The notes beneath the pieces are model-generated. The model searched no databases. It saw only the letters and a program-made list of their open reading frames with translations, and was not told where the DNA came from. This document shows positions 22,926 through 34,873 of a stretch of 64,000 bases of DNA, in pieces. This DNA is from Calliopsis andreniformis. Lineage: Eukaryota > Arthropoda > Insecta > Hymenoptera > Andrenidae. Within the stretch, counting starts at the first letter, position 1. The number at the start of each line of letters is the position of its first letter. The translations under genes were made by a program, and so were the position numbers. Location of the stretch: the NCBI RefSeq assembly GCF_051401765.1, contig NW_027480566.1, forward strand, positions 620,001-684,000, in the 5' to 3' direction.

Positions 22926-24707
22926 GATCCTTATTCCTGATCGTAGAGGCACTCTAAAACTATTAGGCTGTTTTGCTCTCTGATGCCCGTGGACCGAGAG
23001 AACGTAGAATATCGGAGCGATCGTGTCGGTCCGGAGTTCGAGCGAAAAAATTCTATGTCCCCGTTCGTGTCGCTCCGGAGCCCGAGCGAAAAAATTCAAA
23101 GTCCCCGTTCGTGTCGCTCCGGAACCGAATGTCGACGGAACGAAGGGACAACGGTAGATCCTTATTCCTGGTGCTCGTGGCTCTCTAAAACCATACACTT
23201 GTTGTCCTCTGTCTCTTACCTGTGTCGAGATAATCGAGAATCATGTAGAGTTCGTGTCGCTCCGGAACCGAAAGTCGTCGGTTCGAAACGAGAACGTTAG
23301 ATTCTTATTCCTGATCGTTGAGGCACTCTAAAACTATTAGGCTGTTTTGGTGTCTGATGCCCGTGGACCGAGAGAACGTAGAATATCGGAGCGATCGTGT
23401 CGCTCCGGAGTTCGAGCGAAAAAATTCCAAGTCCCCGTTCGTGTCGCTCCGGAACCGAATGTCGACGGAACGAAGGGACAACGGTAGATCCTTATTCCTG
23501 GTGCTCGTGGCTCTCTAAAACCATACACTTGTTGTCCTCTGTCTCTTACCTGTGTCGAGATAATCGAGAATTATGGAGCGTTCGTGTCGCTCCGGAACCG
23601 AAAGTCGTCGGTTCGAAACGAGAACGTTAGATCCTTATTCCTGATCGTTGAGGCACTCTAAAACTATTAGGCTGTTTTGCTCTCTGATGCCCGTGGACCG
23701 AGAGAACGTGGAATATCGGAGCGATCGTGTCGCTCCGGAGTTCGAGCGAAAAAATTCCAAGTCCCCGTTCGTGTCGCTCCGGAACCGAATGTCGACGGAA
23801 CGAAGGGACAACGGTAGATCATTATTCCTGGTGCTCGTGGCTCTCTAAAACCATACACTTGTTGTCCTCTGTCTCTTACCTGTGTCGAGATATTCGAGAA
23901 TCATGGAGCGTTCGTGTCGCTCCGGAACCGAAAGTCGTCGGTTCGAAACGAGAACGTTAGATCCATATTCCTGATCGTTGAGGCACTCTAAAACTATTAG
24001 GCTGTTTTGCTCTCTGATGCCCGTGGACCGAGAGAACGTAGAATAACGGAGCGATCGTGTCGCTCCGGAGCCCGAGCGAAAAAATTCTAAGTCCCCGTTC
24101 GTGTCGCTCCGGAGCCCGAGCGAAAAAATTCTAAGTCCACGTTCGTGTCGCTCCGGAACCGAATGTCGACGGAACGAAGGGACAACGGTAGATCCTTCTT
24201 CCTGGTGCTCGCGGCTCTCTAAAACCATACACTTGTTGTCCGCTGTCTCTTACCTGTGTCGAGAAAATCGAGAATCATGGAGCGTTCGTGTCGCTCCGGA
24301 ACCGAAAGTCGTCGGTTCGAAACGAGAACGTTAGATCCTTATTCCTGATCGTTGAGGCACTCTAAAACTATTAGGCTGTTTTGCTCTCTGATGCCCGTGG
24401 ACCGAGAGAACGTAGAATATCGGAGCGATCGTGTCGGTCCGGAGTTCGAGCGAAAAAATTCTATGTCCCCGTTCGTGTCGCTCCGGAGCCCGAGCGAAAA
24501 AATTCAAAGTCCCCGTTCGTGTCGCTCCGGAACCGAATGTCGACGGAACGAACGGACAACGGTAGATCCTTATACCTCGTGCTCGTGGCTCTCTAAAACC
24601 ATACACTTGTTGTCCTCTGTCTCTTAGCTGTGTCGAGATAATCGAGAATCATGGAGCGTTCGTGTCGCTCCGGAACCGAAAGTCGTCGGTTCGAAACGAG
24701 AACGTTA
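22926..24707. repeat. 1782-bp five-monomer repeat, copy 1
   Basis: Units 22926 (374), 23300 (330), 23630 (330), 23960 (374), 24334 (374). Marks include CATGTAGAGTTCG and GATTCTTATTCC at the end of the first unit, GGCTGTTTTGGTGTC in the second and GAACGTGGAATATC in the third. All recur at 24708-26489. Confidence 0.92.
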
Positions 24708-26489
24708 GATCCTTATTCCTGATGGCTGAGGCACTCTAAAACTATTAGGCTGTTTTGCTCTCTGATGCCCGTGGACCGAGAGAACGTAGAATATCGGAGC
24801 GATCGTGTCGGTCCGGAGTTCGAGCGAAAAAATTCTATGTCCCCGTTCGTGTCGCTCCGGAGCCCGAGCGAAAAAATTCAAAGTCCCCGTTCGTGTCGCT
24901 CCGGAACCGAATGTCGACGGAACGAAGGGACAACGGTAGATCCTTATTCCTGGTGCTCGTGGCTCTCTAAAACCATACACTTGTTGTCCTCTGTCTCTTA
25001 CCTGTGTCGAGATAATCGAGAATCATGTAGAGTTCGTGTCGCTCCGGAACCGAAAGTCGTCGGTTCGAAACGAGAACGTTAGATTCTTATTCCTGATCGT
25101 TGAGGCACTCTAAAACTATTAGGCTGTTTTGGTGTCTGATGCCCGTGGACCGAGAGAACGTAGAATATCGGAGCGATCGTGTCGCTCCGGAGTTCGAGCG
25201 AAAAAATTCCAAGTCCCCGTTCGTGTCGCTCCGGAACCGAATGTCGACGGAACGAAGGGACAACGGTAGATCCTTATTCCTGGTGCTCGTGGCTCTCTAA
25301 AACCATACACTTGTTGTCCTCTGTCTCTTACCTGTGTCGAGATAATCGAGAATTATGGAGCGTTCGTGTCGCTCCGGAACCGAAAGTCGTCGGTTCGAAA
25401 CGAGAACGTTAGATCCTTATTCCTGATCGTTGAGGCACTCTAAAACTATTAGGCTGTTTTGCTCTCTGATGCCCGTGGACCGAGAGAACGTGGAATATCG
25501 GAGCGATCGTGTCGCTCCGGAGTTCGAGCGAAAAAATTCCAAGTCCCCGTTCGTGTCGCTCCGGAACCGAATGTCGACGGAACGAAGGGACAACGGTAGA
25601 TCATTATTCCTGGTGCTCGTGGCTCTCTAAAACCATACACTTGTTGTCCTCTGTCTCTTACCTGTGTCGAGATATTCGAGAATCATGGAGCGTTCGTGTC
25701 GCTCCGGAACCGAAAGTCGTCGGTTCGAAACGAGAACGTTAGATCCATATTCCTGATCGTTGAGGAACTCTAAAACTATTAGGCTGTTTTGCTCTCTGAT
25801 GCCCGTGGACCGAGAGAACGTAGAATAACGGAGCGATCGTGTCGCTCCGGAGCCCGAGCGAAAAAATTCTAAGTCCCCGTTCGTGTCGCTCCGGAGCCCG
25901 AGCGAAAAAATTCTAAGTCCACGTTCGTGTCGCTCCGGAACCGAATGTCGACGGAACGAAGGGACAACGGTAGATCCTTCTTCCTGGTGCTCGCGGCTCT
26001 CTAAAACCATACACTTGTTGTCCGCTGTCTCTTACCTGTGTCGAGAAAATCGAGAATCATGGAGCGTTCGTGTCGCTCCGGAACCGAAAGTCGTCGGTTC
26101 GAAACGAGAACGTTAGATCCTTATTCCTGATCGTTGAGGCACTCTAAAACTATTAGGCTGTTTTGCTCTCTGATGCCCGTGGACCGAGAGAACGTAGAAT
26201 ATCGGAGCGATCGTGTCGGTCCGGAGTTCGAGCGAAAAAATTCTATGTCCCCGTTCGTGTCGCTCCGGAGCCCGAGCGAAAAAATTCAAAGTCCCCGTTC
26301 GTGTCGCTCCGGAACCGAATGTCGACGGAACGAACGGACAACGGTAGATCCTTATACCTCGTGCTCGTGGCTCTCTAAAACCATACACTTGTTGTCCTCT
26401 GTCTCTTAGCTGTGTCGAGATAATCGAGAATCATGGAGCGTTCGTGTCGCTCCGGAACCGAAAGTCGTCGGTTCGAAACGAGAACGTTA
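24708..26489. repeat. 1782-bp five-monomer repeat, copy 2
   Basis: Units 24708 (374), 25082 (330), 25412 (330), 25742 (374), 26116 (374), offset exactly 1782 bp from copy 1. A private change (GAGGAACTC for GAGGCACTC, 25763) marks this copy. The first unit starts with GATGGCTGAGG where copy 1 has GATCGTAGAGG, which puts the duplication boundary near that point. Confidence 0.92.
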
Positions 26490-26820
26490 GATCCTTATTC
26501 CTGATGGCTGAGGCACTCTAAAACTATTAGGCTGTTTTGCTCTCTGATGCCCGTGGACCGAGAGAACGTAGAATATCGGAGCGATCATGTCGCTCCGGAG
26601 TTCTTAGCGAAAAAATTCTAAGTCCCCGTTCGTGTCGCTCCGGAACCGAGTGTCGACGGAACGAAGGGACAACGGTAGATCCTTATTCCTGGTGCTCGTG
26701 GCTCTCTAAAACCATACACTTGTTGTCCTCTGTCTCTTACCTGTGTCGAGATAATCGAGAATCATGGAGCGTTCGTGTCGCTCCGGAACCGAAAGTCGTC
26801 GGTTCGAAACGAGAACGTTA

Positions 26821-27051
26821 GATCCTTATTCCTGATCGTTGAGGCACTCTAAAACTATTAGGCTGTTTTGCTCTCTGATGCCCGTGGACCGAGAGAACGT
26901 AGAATATCGGAGCGATCGTGTCGCTCCGGAGATCGAGCGAAAAAGTTCTAAGTCCCCGTTCGTGTCGCTCCGGAGCCCGAGCGAAAAAATTGTAAGTCCC
27001 CGTTCGTGTCGCTCCGGAACCGAAAGTCGTCGGTTCGAAACGAGAACGTTA
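26821..27051. repeat. 231-bp A-only unit, second copy
   Basis: Same structure and private marks (GGAGATCGAGCG, AATTGTAAG) as the unit at 20538, at an offset of 6283 bp. It was carried here by duplication of the 19.8-21.5 kb segment. Confidence 0.92.
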
Positions 27052-28416
27052 GATCCTTATTCCTGATGGCTGAGGCACTCTAAAACTATTAGGCTGTTTT
27101 GCTCTCTGATGCCCGTGGACCGAGAGAACGTAGAATATCGGAGCGATCGTGTCGCTCCGGAGTTCGAGCGAAAAAATTCTAAGTCCCCGTTCGTGTCGCT
27201 CCGGAACCGAATGTCGACGGAACGAAGGGACAACGGTAGATCCTTATTCCAGGTGCCCGCGGCTCTCTAAAACCATACACTTGTTGTCCTCTGTCTCTTA
27301 CCTGTGTCGAGAAAATCGAGAATCATGGAGCGTTCGTGTCGCTCCGGAACCGAAAGTCGTCGGTTCGAAACGAGAACGTTAGATCCTTATTCCTGATCGT
27401 TGGGGCACTCTAAAACTATTAGGCTGTTTTGCTCTCTGATGCCCGTGGACCGAGAGAACGTAGAATATCGGAGCGATCGTGTCGCTCCGGAGTTCGAGCG
27501 AAAGAGTTCTAAGTCCCCGTTCGTGTCGCTCCGGAGCCCGAGCGAAAAAATTGTAAGTCCCCGTTCGTGTCGCTCCGGAACGGAATCTCGACGGAACGAA
27601 GGGACAACGGTAGATCCTTATTCCTGGTGCTCGTGGCTCTCTAAAACCATACACTTGTTGTCCTCTGTCTCTTACCTGTGTCGAGATAATCGAGAATTAT
27701 GGAGCGTTCGTGTCGCTCCGGAACCGAAAGTCGTCGGTTCGAAACGAGAACGTTAGATCCTTATTCCTGATCGTTGAGGCACTCTAAAACTATTAGGCTG
27801 TTTTGCTCTCTGATGCCCGTGGACCGAGAGAACGTAGAATATCGGAGCGATCATGTCGCTCCGGAGTTCTTAGCGAAAAAATTCTAAGTCCCCGTTCGTG
27901 TCGCTCCGGAACCGAGTGTCGACGGAACGAAGGGACAACGGTAGATCCTTATTCCTGGTGCTCGTGGCTCTCTAAAACCATACACTTGTTGTCCTCTGTC
28001 TCTTACCTGTGTCGAGATAATCGAGAATCATGGAGCGTTCGTGTCGCTCCGGAACCGAAAGTCGTCGGTTCGAAACGAGAACGTTAGATCCTTATTCCTG
28101 ATCGTTGAGGCACTCTAAAACTATTAGGCTGTTTTGCTCTCTGATGCCCGTGGACCGAGAGAACGTAGAATATCGGAGCGATCGTGTCGCTCCGGAGTTC
28201 GAGCGATAAAATTCCAAGTCCCCGTTCGTGTCGCTCCGGAGCCGAATGTCGACGGAACGAAGGGACAACGGTAGATCATTATTCCTGGTGCTCGTGGCTC
28301 TCTAAAACTATACACTTGTTGTCCTCTGTCTCTTACCTGTGTCGAGATAATCGAGAATCATGGAGCGTTCGTGTCGCTCCGGATCCGAAAGTCATCGGTT
28401 CGAAACGAGAACGTTA

Positions 28417-28647
28417 GATCCTTATTCCTGATGGCTGAGGCACTCTAAAACTATTAGTCTGTTTTGCTCTCTGATGCCCGTGGACCGAGAGAACGTAGAA
28501 TATCGGAGCGATCGTGTCGCTCCGGAGATCGTGCGAAAAAGTTCTAAGTCCCCGTTCGTGTCGCTCCGGAGCCCGAGCGAAAAAATTGTAAGTCCCCGTT
28601 CGTGTCGCTCCGGAACCGAAAGTCGTCGGTTCGAAACGAGAACGTTA
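28417..28647. repeat. 231-bp A-only unit, third and diverged copy
   Basis: Same A-A structure, but with its own changes (GGAGATCGTGCG, ATTAGTCTG). It shares the GGAGATCG mark with 20538 and 26821, so all three probably descend from one deletion event. Confidence 0.9.
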
Positions 28648-29021
28648 GATCCTTATTCCTGATGGCTGAGGCACTCTAAAACTATTAGGCTGTTTTGCTC
28701 TCTGATGCCCGTGGACCGAGAGAACGTAGAATATCGGAGCGATCGTGTCGCTCCGGAGTTCGAGCGAAAAAATTCTAAGTCCCCGTTCGTGTAGCTCCGG
28801 AGCCCGAGCGAAAAAATTCTAAGTGCCCGTTCGTGTCGCTCCGGAACCAAATGTCGACGGAACGAAGGGACAACGGTAGATCCTTATTCCTGGTGCTCGC
28901 GGCTCTCTAAAACCATACACTTGTTGTCCTCTGTCTCTTACCTGTGTCGAGAAAATCGAGAATCATGGAGCGTTCGTGTCGCTCCGGAACCGAAAGTCGT
29001 CGGTTCGAAACGAGAACGTTA

Positions 29022-32000
29022 GATCCTTATTCCTGATCGTTGAGGCACTCTAAAACTATTAGGCTGTTTTGCTCTCTGATGCCCGTGGACCCAGAGAACG
29101 TAGAATATCGGAGCGATCGTGTCGCTCCGGAGTTCGAGCGAAAAAGTTCTAAGTCCCCGTTCGTGTCGCTCCGGAGCCCGAGCGAAAAAATTGTAAGTCC
29201 CCGTTCGTGTCGCTCCGGAACCGAATGTCGACGGAACGAAGGGACAACGGTAGATCCTTATTCCTGGTGCTCGTGGCTCTCTAAAACCATACACTTGTTG
29301 TCCTCTGTCTCTTACCTGTGTCGAGATAATCGAGAATTATGGAGCGTTCGTGTCGCTCCGGAACCGAAAGTCGTCGGTTCGAAACGAGAACGTTAGATCC
29401 TTATTCCTGATCGCTGAGGCACTCTAAAACTATTAGGCTGTTTTGCTCTCTGATGCCCGTGGACCGAGAGAACGTAGAATATCGGAGCGATCATGTCGCT
29501 CCGGAGTTCTTAGCGAAAAAATTCTAAGTCCCCGTTCGTGTCGCTCCGAAGGCCGAGCGAAAAAATTCTAAGTCCACGTTCGTGTCGCTCCGGAACCGAA
29601 TGTCGACGGAACGAACGGACAACGGTAGATCCTTATTCCTGGTGCTCGTGGCTCTCTAAAACCATACACTTGTTGTCATCTGTCTCTTAGCTGTGTCGAG
29701 ATAATCGAGAATCATGGAGCGTTCGTGTCGCTCCGGAACCGAAAGTCGTCGGTTCGAAACGAGAACGTTAGATCCTTATTCCTGATCGTAGAGGCACTCT
29801 AAAACTATTAGGCTGTTTTGCTCTCTGATGCCCGTTTACCGAGAGAACGTAGAATATCGGAGCGATCGTGTCGGTCCGGAGTTCGAGCGAAAAAATTCTA
29901 TGTCCCCGTTCGTGTCGCTCCGGAGCCCGAGCGAAAAAATTCAAAGTCCCCGTTCGTGTCGCTCCGGAACCGAATGTCGACGGAACGAAGGGACAACGGT
30001 AGATCCTTATTCCTGGTGCTCGTGCCTCTCTAAAACCATACACTTGTTGTCCTCTGTCTCTTACCTGTGTCGAGATATTCGAGAATCATGGAGCGTTCGT
30101 GTCGCTCCGGAACCGAAAGTCGTCGGTTCGAAACGAGAACGTTAGATCCATATTCCTGATCGTTGAGGCACTCTAAAACTATTAGGCTGTTTTGCTCTCT
30201 GATGCCCGTGGACCGAGAGAACGTAGAATAACGGAGCGATCGTGTCGCTCCGGAGCCCGAGCGAAAAAATTCTAAGTCCCCGTTCGTGTCGCTCCGGAGC
30301 CCGAGCGAAAAAATTCTAAGTCCACGTTCGTGTCGCTCCGGAACCGAATGTCGACGGAACGAAGGGACAACGGTAGATCCTTCTTCCTGGTGCTCGCGGC
30401 TCTCTAAAACCATACACTTGTTGTCCGCTGTCTCTTACCTGTGTCGAGAAAATCGTGAATCATGGAGCGTTCGTGTCGCTCCGGAACCGAAAGTCGTCGG
30501 TTCGAAACGAGAATGTTAGATCCTTATTCCTGATCGTTGAGGCACTCTAAAACTATTAGGCTGTTTTGCTCTCTGATGCCCGTGGACCGAGAGAACGTAG
30601 AATATCGGAGCGATCGTGTCGGTCCGGAGTTCGAGCGAAAAAATTCTATGTCCCCGTTCGTGTCGCTCCGGAGCCCGAGCGAAAAAATTCAAAGTCCCCG
30701 TTCGTGTCGCTCCGGAACCGAATGTCGACGGAACGAACGGACAACGGTAGATCCTTATTCCTGGTGCTCGTGGCTCTCTAAAACCATACACTTGTTGTCC
30801 TCTGTCTCTTACCTGTGTCGAGATAATCGAGAATCATGGAGCGTTCGTGTCGCTTCGGAACCGAAAGTCGTCGGTTCGAAACGAGAACGTTAGATCCTTA
30901 TTCCTGATCGCTGAGGCACTCTAAAACTATTAGGCTGTTTTGCTCTCTGATGCCCGTGGACCGAGAGAACGTAGAATAACGGAGCGATCGTGTCGCTCCG
31001 GAGCCCGAGCGAAAAAATTCTAAGTCCCCGTTCGTGTCGCTCAGGAACCGAATGTCGACGGAACGAAGGGACAACGGTAGATCCTTATTCCTGGTGCTCG
31101 TGGCTCTCTAAAACCATACACTTGTTGTCCTCTGTCTCTTAGCTGTGTCGAGATAATCGAGAATCATGGAGCGTTCGTGTCGCTCCGGAACCGAAAGTCG
31201 TCGGTTCGAAACGAGAACGTTAGATCCTTATTCCTGATCGTAGAGGCACTCTAAAACTATTAGGCTGTTTTGCTCTCTGATGCCCGTGGACCGAGAGAAC
31301 GTAGAATATCGGAGCGATCGTGTCGGTCCGGAGTTCGAGCGAAAAAATTCTATGTCCCCGTTCGTGTCGCTCCGGAGCCCGAGCGAAAAAATTCAAAGTC
31401 CCCGTTCGTGTCGCTCCGGAACCGAATGTCGACGGAACGAAGGGACAACGGTAGATCCTTATTCCTGGTGCTCGTGGCTCTCTAAAACCATACACTTGTT
31501 GTCCTCTGTCTCTTACCTGTGACGAGATATTCGAGAATCATGGAGCGTTCGTGTCGCTCCGGAACCGAAAGTCGTCGGTTCGAAACGAGAACGTTAGATC
31601 CATATTCCTGATCGTTGAGGCACTCTAAAACTATTAGGCTGTTTTGCTCTCTGATGCCCGTGGACCGAGAGAACGTAGAATAACGGAGCGATCGTGTCGC
31701 TCCGGAGCCCGAGCGAAAAAATTCTAAGTCCCCGTTCGTGTCGCTCCGGAGCCCGAGCGAAAAAATTCTAAGTCCACGTTCGTGTCGCTCCGGAACCGAA
31801 TGTCGACGGAACGAAGGGACAACGGTAGATCCTTCTTCCTGGTGCTCGCGGCTCTCTAAAACCATACACTTGTTGTCCGCTGTCTCTTACCTGTGTCGAG
31901 ATATTCGAGAATCATGGAGCGTTCGTGTCGCTCCGGAACCGAAAGTCGTCGGTTCGAAACGAGAACGTCAGATCCTTATTCCTGATCGTTGAGGCACTCT

Positions 32001-32344
32001 AAAACTATTAGGCTGTTTTGCTCTCTGATGCCCGTGGACCGAGAGAACGTAGAATATCGGAGCGATCGTGTCGGTCCGGAGTTCGAGCGAAAAAATTCTA
32101 TGTCCCCGTTCGTGTCGCTCCGGAGCCCGAGCGAAAAAATTCAAAGTCCCCGTTCGTGTCGCTCCGGAACCGAATGTCGACGGAACGAACGGACAACGGT
32201 AGATCCTTATACCTCGTGCTCGTGGCTCTCTAAAACCATACACTTGTTGTCCTCTGTCTCTTAGCTGTGTCGAGATAATCGAGAATCATGGAGCGTTCGT
32301 GTCGCTCCGGAACCGAAAGTCGTCGGTTCGAAACGAGAACGTTA
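29022..32344. repeat. Sub-block of 374-bp units in the 14-kb copy 1
   Basis: Unit starts and lengths: 29022 (374), 29396 (375), 29771, 30145, 30519 (374), 30893 (330), 31223, 31597, 31971 (374). The stretch 29771-32344 (2574 bp) is partly repeated from 32345 on. The unit at 31223 is a hybrid: its front matches the unit at 45125, but its end (GTGACGAGATATTC) matches the end of the unit at 45829, so two 330-bp monomers are missing here. Confidence 0.9.
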
Positions 32345-34873
32345 GATCCTTATTCCTGATCGTAGAGGCACTCTAAAACTATTAGGCTGTTTTGCTCTCT
32401 GATGCCCGTTTACCGAGAGAACGTAGAATATCGGAGCGATCGTGTCGGTCCGGAGTTCGAGCGAAAAAATTCTATGTCCCCGTTCGTGTCGCTCCGGAGC
32501 CCGAGCGAAAAAATTCAAAGTCCCCGTTCGTGTCGCTCCGGAACCGAATGTCGACGGAACGAAGGGACAACGGTAGATCCTTATTCCTGGTGCTCGTGGC
32601 TCTCTAAAACCATACACTTGTTGTCCTCTGTCTCTTACCTGTGTCGAGATATTCGAGAATCATGGAGCGTTCGTGTCGCTCCGGAACCGAAAGTCGTCGG
32701 TTCGAAACGAGAACGTTAGATCCATATTCCTGATCGTTGAGGCACTCTAAAACTATTAGGCTGTTTTGCTCTCTGATGCCCGTGGACCGAGAGAACGTAG
32801 AATAACGGAGCGATCGTGTCGCTCCGGAGCCCGAGCGAAAAAATTCTAAGTCCCCGTTCGTGTCGCTCCGGAGCCCGAGCGAAAAAATTCTAAGTCCACG
32901 TTCGTGTCGCTCCGGAACCGAATGTCGACGGAACGAAGGGACAACGGTAGATCCTTCTTCCTGGTGCTCGCGGCTCTCTAAAACCATACACTTGTTGTCC
33001 GCTGTCTCTTACCTGTGTCGAGAAAATCGTGAATCATGGAGCGTTCGTGTCGCTCCGGAACCGAAAGTCGTCGGTTCGAAACGAGAATGTTAGATCCTTA
33101 TTCCTGATCGTTGAGGCACTCTAAAACTATTAGGCTGTTTTGCTCTCTGATGCCCGTGGACCGAGAGAACGTAGAATATCGGAGCGATCGTGTCGGTCCG
33201 GAGTTCGAGCGAAAAAATTCTATGTCCCCGTTCGTGTCGCTCCGGAGCCCGAGCGAAAAAATTCAAAGTCCCCGTTCGTGTCGCTCCGGAACCGAATGTC
33301 GACGGAACGAACGGACAACGGTAGATCCTTATTCCTGGTGCTCGTGGCTCTCTAAAACCATACACTTGTTGTCCTCTGTCTCTTACCTGTGTCGAGATAA
33401 TCGAGAATCATGGAGCGTTCGTGTCGCTTCGGAACCGAAAGTCGTCGGTTCGAAACGAGAACGTTAGATCCTTATTCCTGATCGCTGAGGCACTCTAAAA
33501 CTATTAGGCTGTTTTGCTCTCTGATGCCCGTGGACCGAGAGAACGTAGAATAACGGAGCGATCGTGTCGCTCCGGAGCCCGAGCGAAAAAATTCTAAGTC
33601 CCCGTTCGTGTCGCTCAGGAACCGAATGTCGACGGAACGAAGGGACAACGGTAGATCCTTATTCCTGGTGCTCGTGGCTCTCTAAAACCATACACTTGTT
33701 GTCCTCTGTCTCTTAGCTGTGTCGAGATAATCGAGAATCATGGAGCGTTCGTGTCGCTCCGGAACCGAAAGTCGTCGGTTCGAAACGAGAACGTTAGATC
33801 CTTATTCCTGATCGTAGAGGCACTTTAAACTATTAGGCTGTTTTGCTCTCTGATGCCCGTGGACCGAGAGAACGTAGAATATCGGAGCGATCGTGTCGGT
33901 CCGGAGTTCGAGCGAAAAAATTCTATGTCCCCGTTCGTGTCGCTCCGGAGCCCGAGCGAAAAAATTCAAAGTCCCCGTTCGTGTCGCTCCGGAACCGAAT
34001 GTCGACGGAACGAAGGGACAACGGTAGATCCTTATTCCTGGTGCTCGTGGCTCTCTAAAACCATACACTTGTTGTCCTCTGTCTCTTACCTGTGTCGAGA
34101 TAATCGAGAATCATGTAGAGTTCGTGTCGCTCCGGAACCGAAAGTCGTCGGTTCGAAACGAGAACGTTAGATTCTTATTCCTGATCGTTGAGGCACTCTA
34201 AAACTATTAGGCTGTTTTGGTGTCTGATGCCCGTGGACCGAGAGAACGTAGAATATCGGAGCGATCGTGTCGCTCCGGAGTTCGAGCGAAAAAATTCCAA
34301 GTCCCCGTTCGTGTCGCTCCGGAACCGAATGTCGACGGAACGAAGGGACAACGGTAGATCCTTATTCCTGGTGCTCGTGGCTCTCTAAAACCATACACTT
34401 GTTGTCCTCTGTCTCTTACCTGTGTCGAGATATTCGAGAATCATGGAGCGTTCGTGTCGCTCCGGAACCGAAAGTCGTCGGTTCGAAACGAGAACGTTAG
34501 ATCCATATTCCTGATCGTTGAGGCACTCTAAAACTATTAGGCTGTTTTGCTCTCTGATGCCCGTGGACCGAGAGAACGTAGAATAACGGAGCGATCGTGT
34601 CGCTCCGGAGCCCGAGCGAAAAAATTCTAAGTCCCCGTTCGTGTCGCTCCGGAGCCCGAGCGAAAAAATTCTAAGTCCACGTTCGTGTCGCTCCGGAACC
34701 GAATGTCGACGGAACGAAGGGACAACGGTAGATCCTTCTTCCTGGTGCTCGCGGCTCTCTAAAACCATACACTTGTTGTCCGCTGTCTCTTACCTGTGTC
34801 GAGAAAATCGAGAATCATGGAGCGTTCGTGTCGCTCCGGAACCGAAAGTCGTCGGTTCGAAACGAGAACGTTA
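32345..34873. repeat. Second copy of the 2574-bp repeat, shortened
   Basis: Unit starts and lengths: 32345, 32719, 33093 (374), 33467 (330), 33797 (373), 34170 (330), 34500 (374). The first four match 29771-31222 at 2574 bp offset. The unit at 33797 has a one-base deletion (CACTTTAAACT), also present at 48359. One GGTGTCTG-type 330-bp unit remains here, where 23300-23959 has two 330-bp units. Confidence 0.9.

Larger units (their letters stand above)
26490..29021. repeat. Array block of eight units, including copy 2 of the 1.64-kb segment
   Basis: Unit starts and lengths: 26490 (331), 26821 (231), 27052 (330), 27382 (374), 27756 (331), 28087 (330), 28417 (231), 28648 (374). The first four, together with 26116, repeat 19833-21472. 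Units 28087-28648 have several private changes (GAGCGATAAAATTCC, GGATCCGAAAG, GTGTAGCTCC), more than their neighbours. Confidence 0.9.
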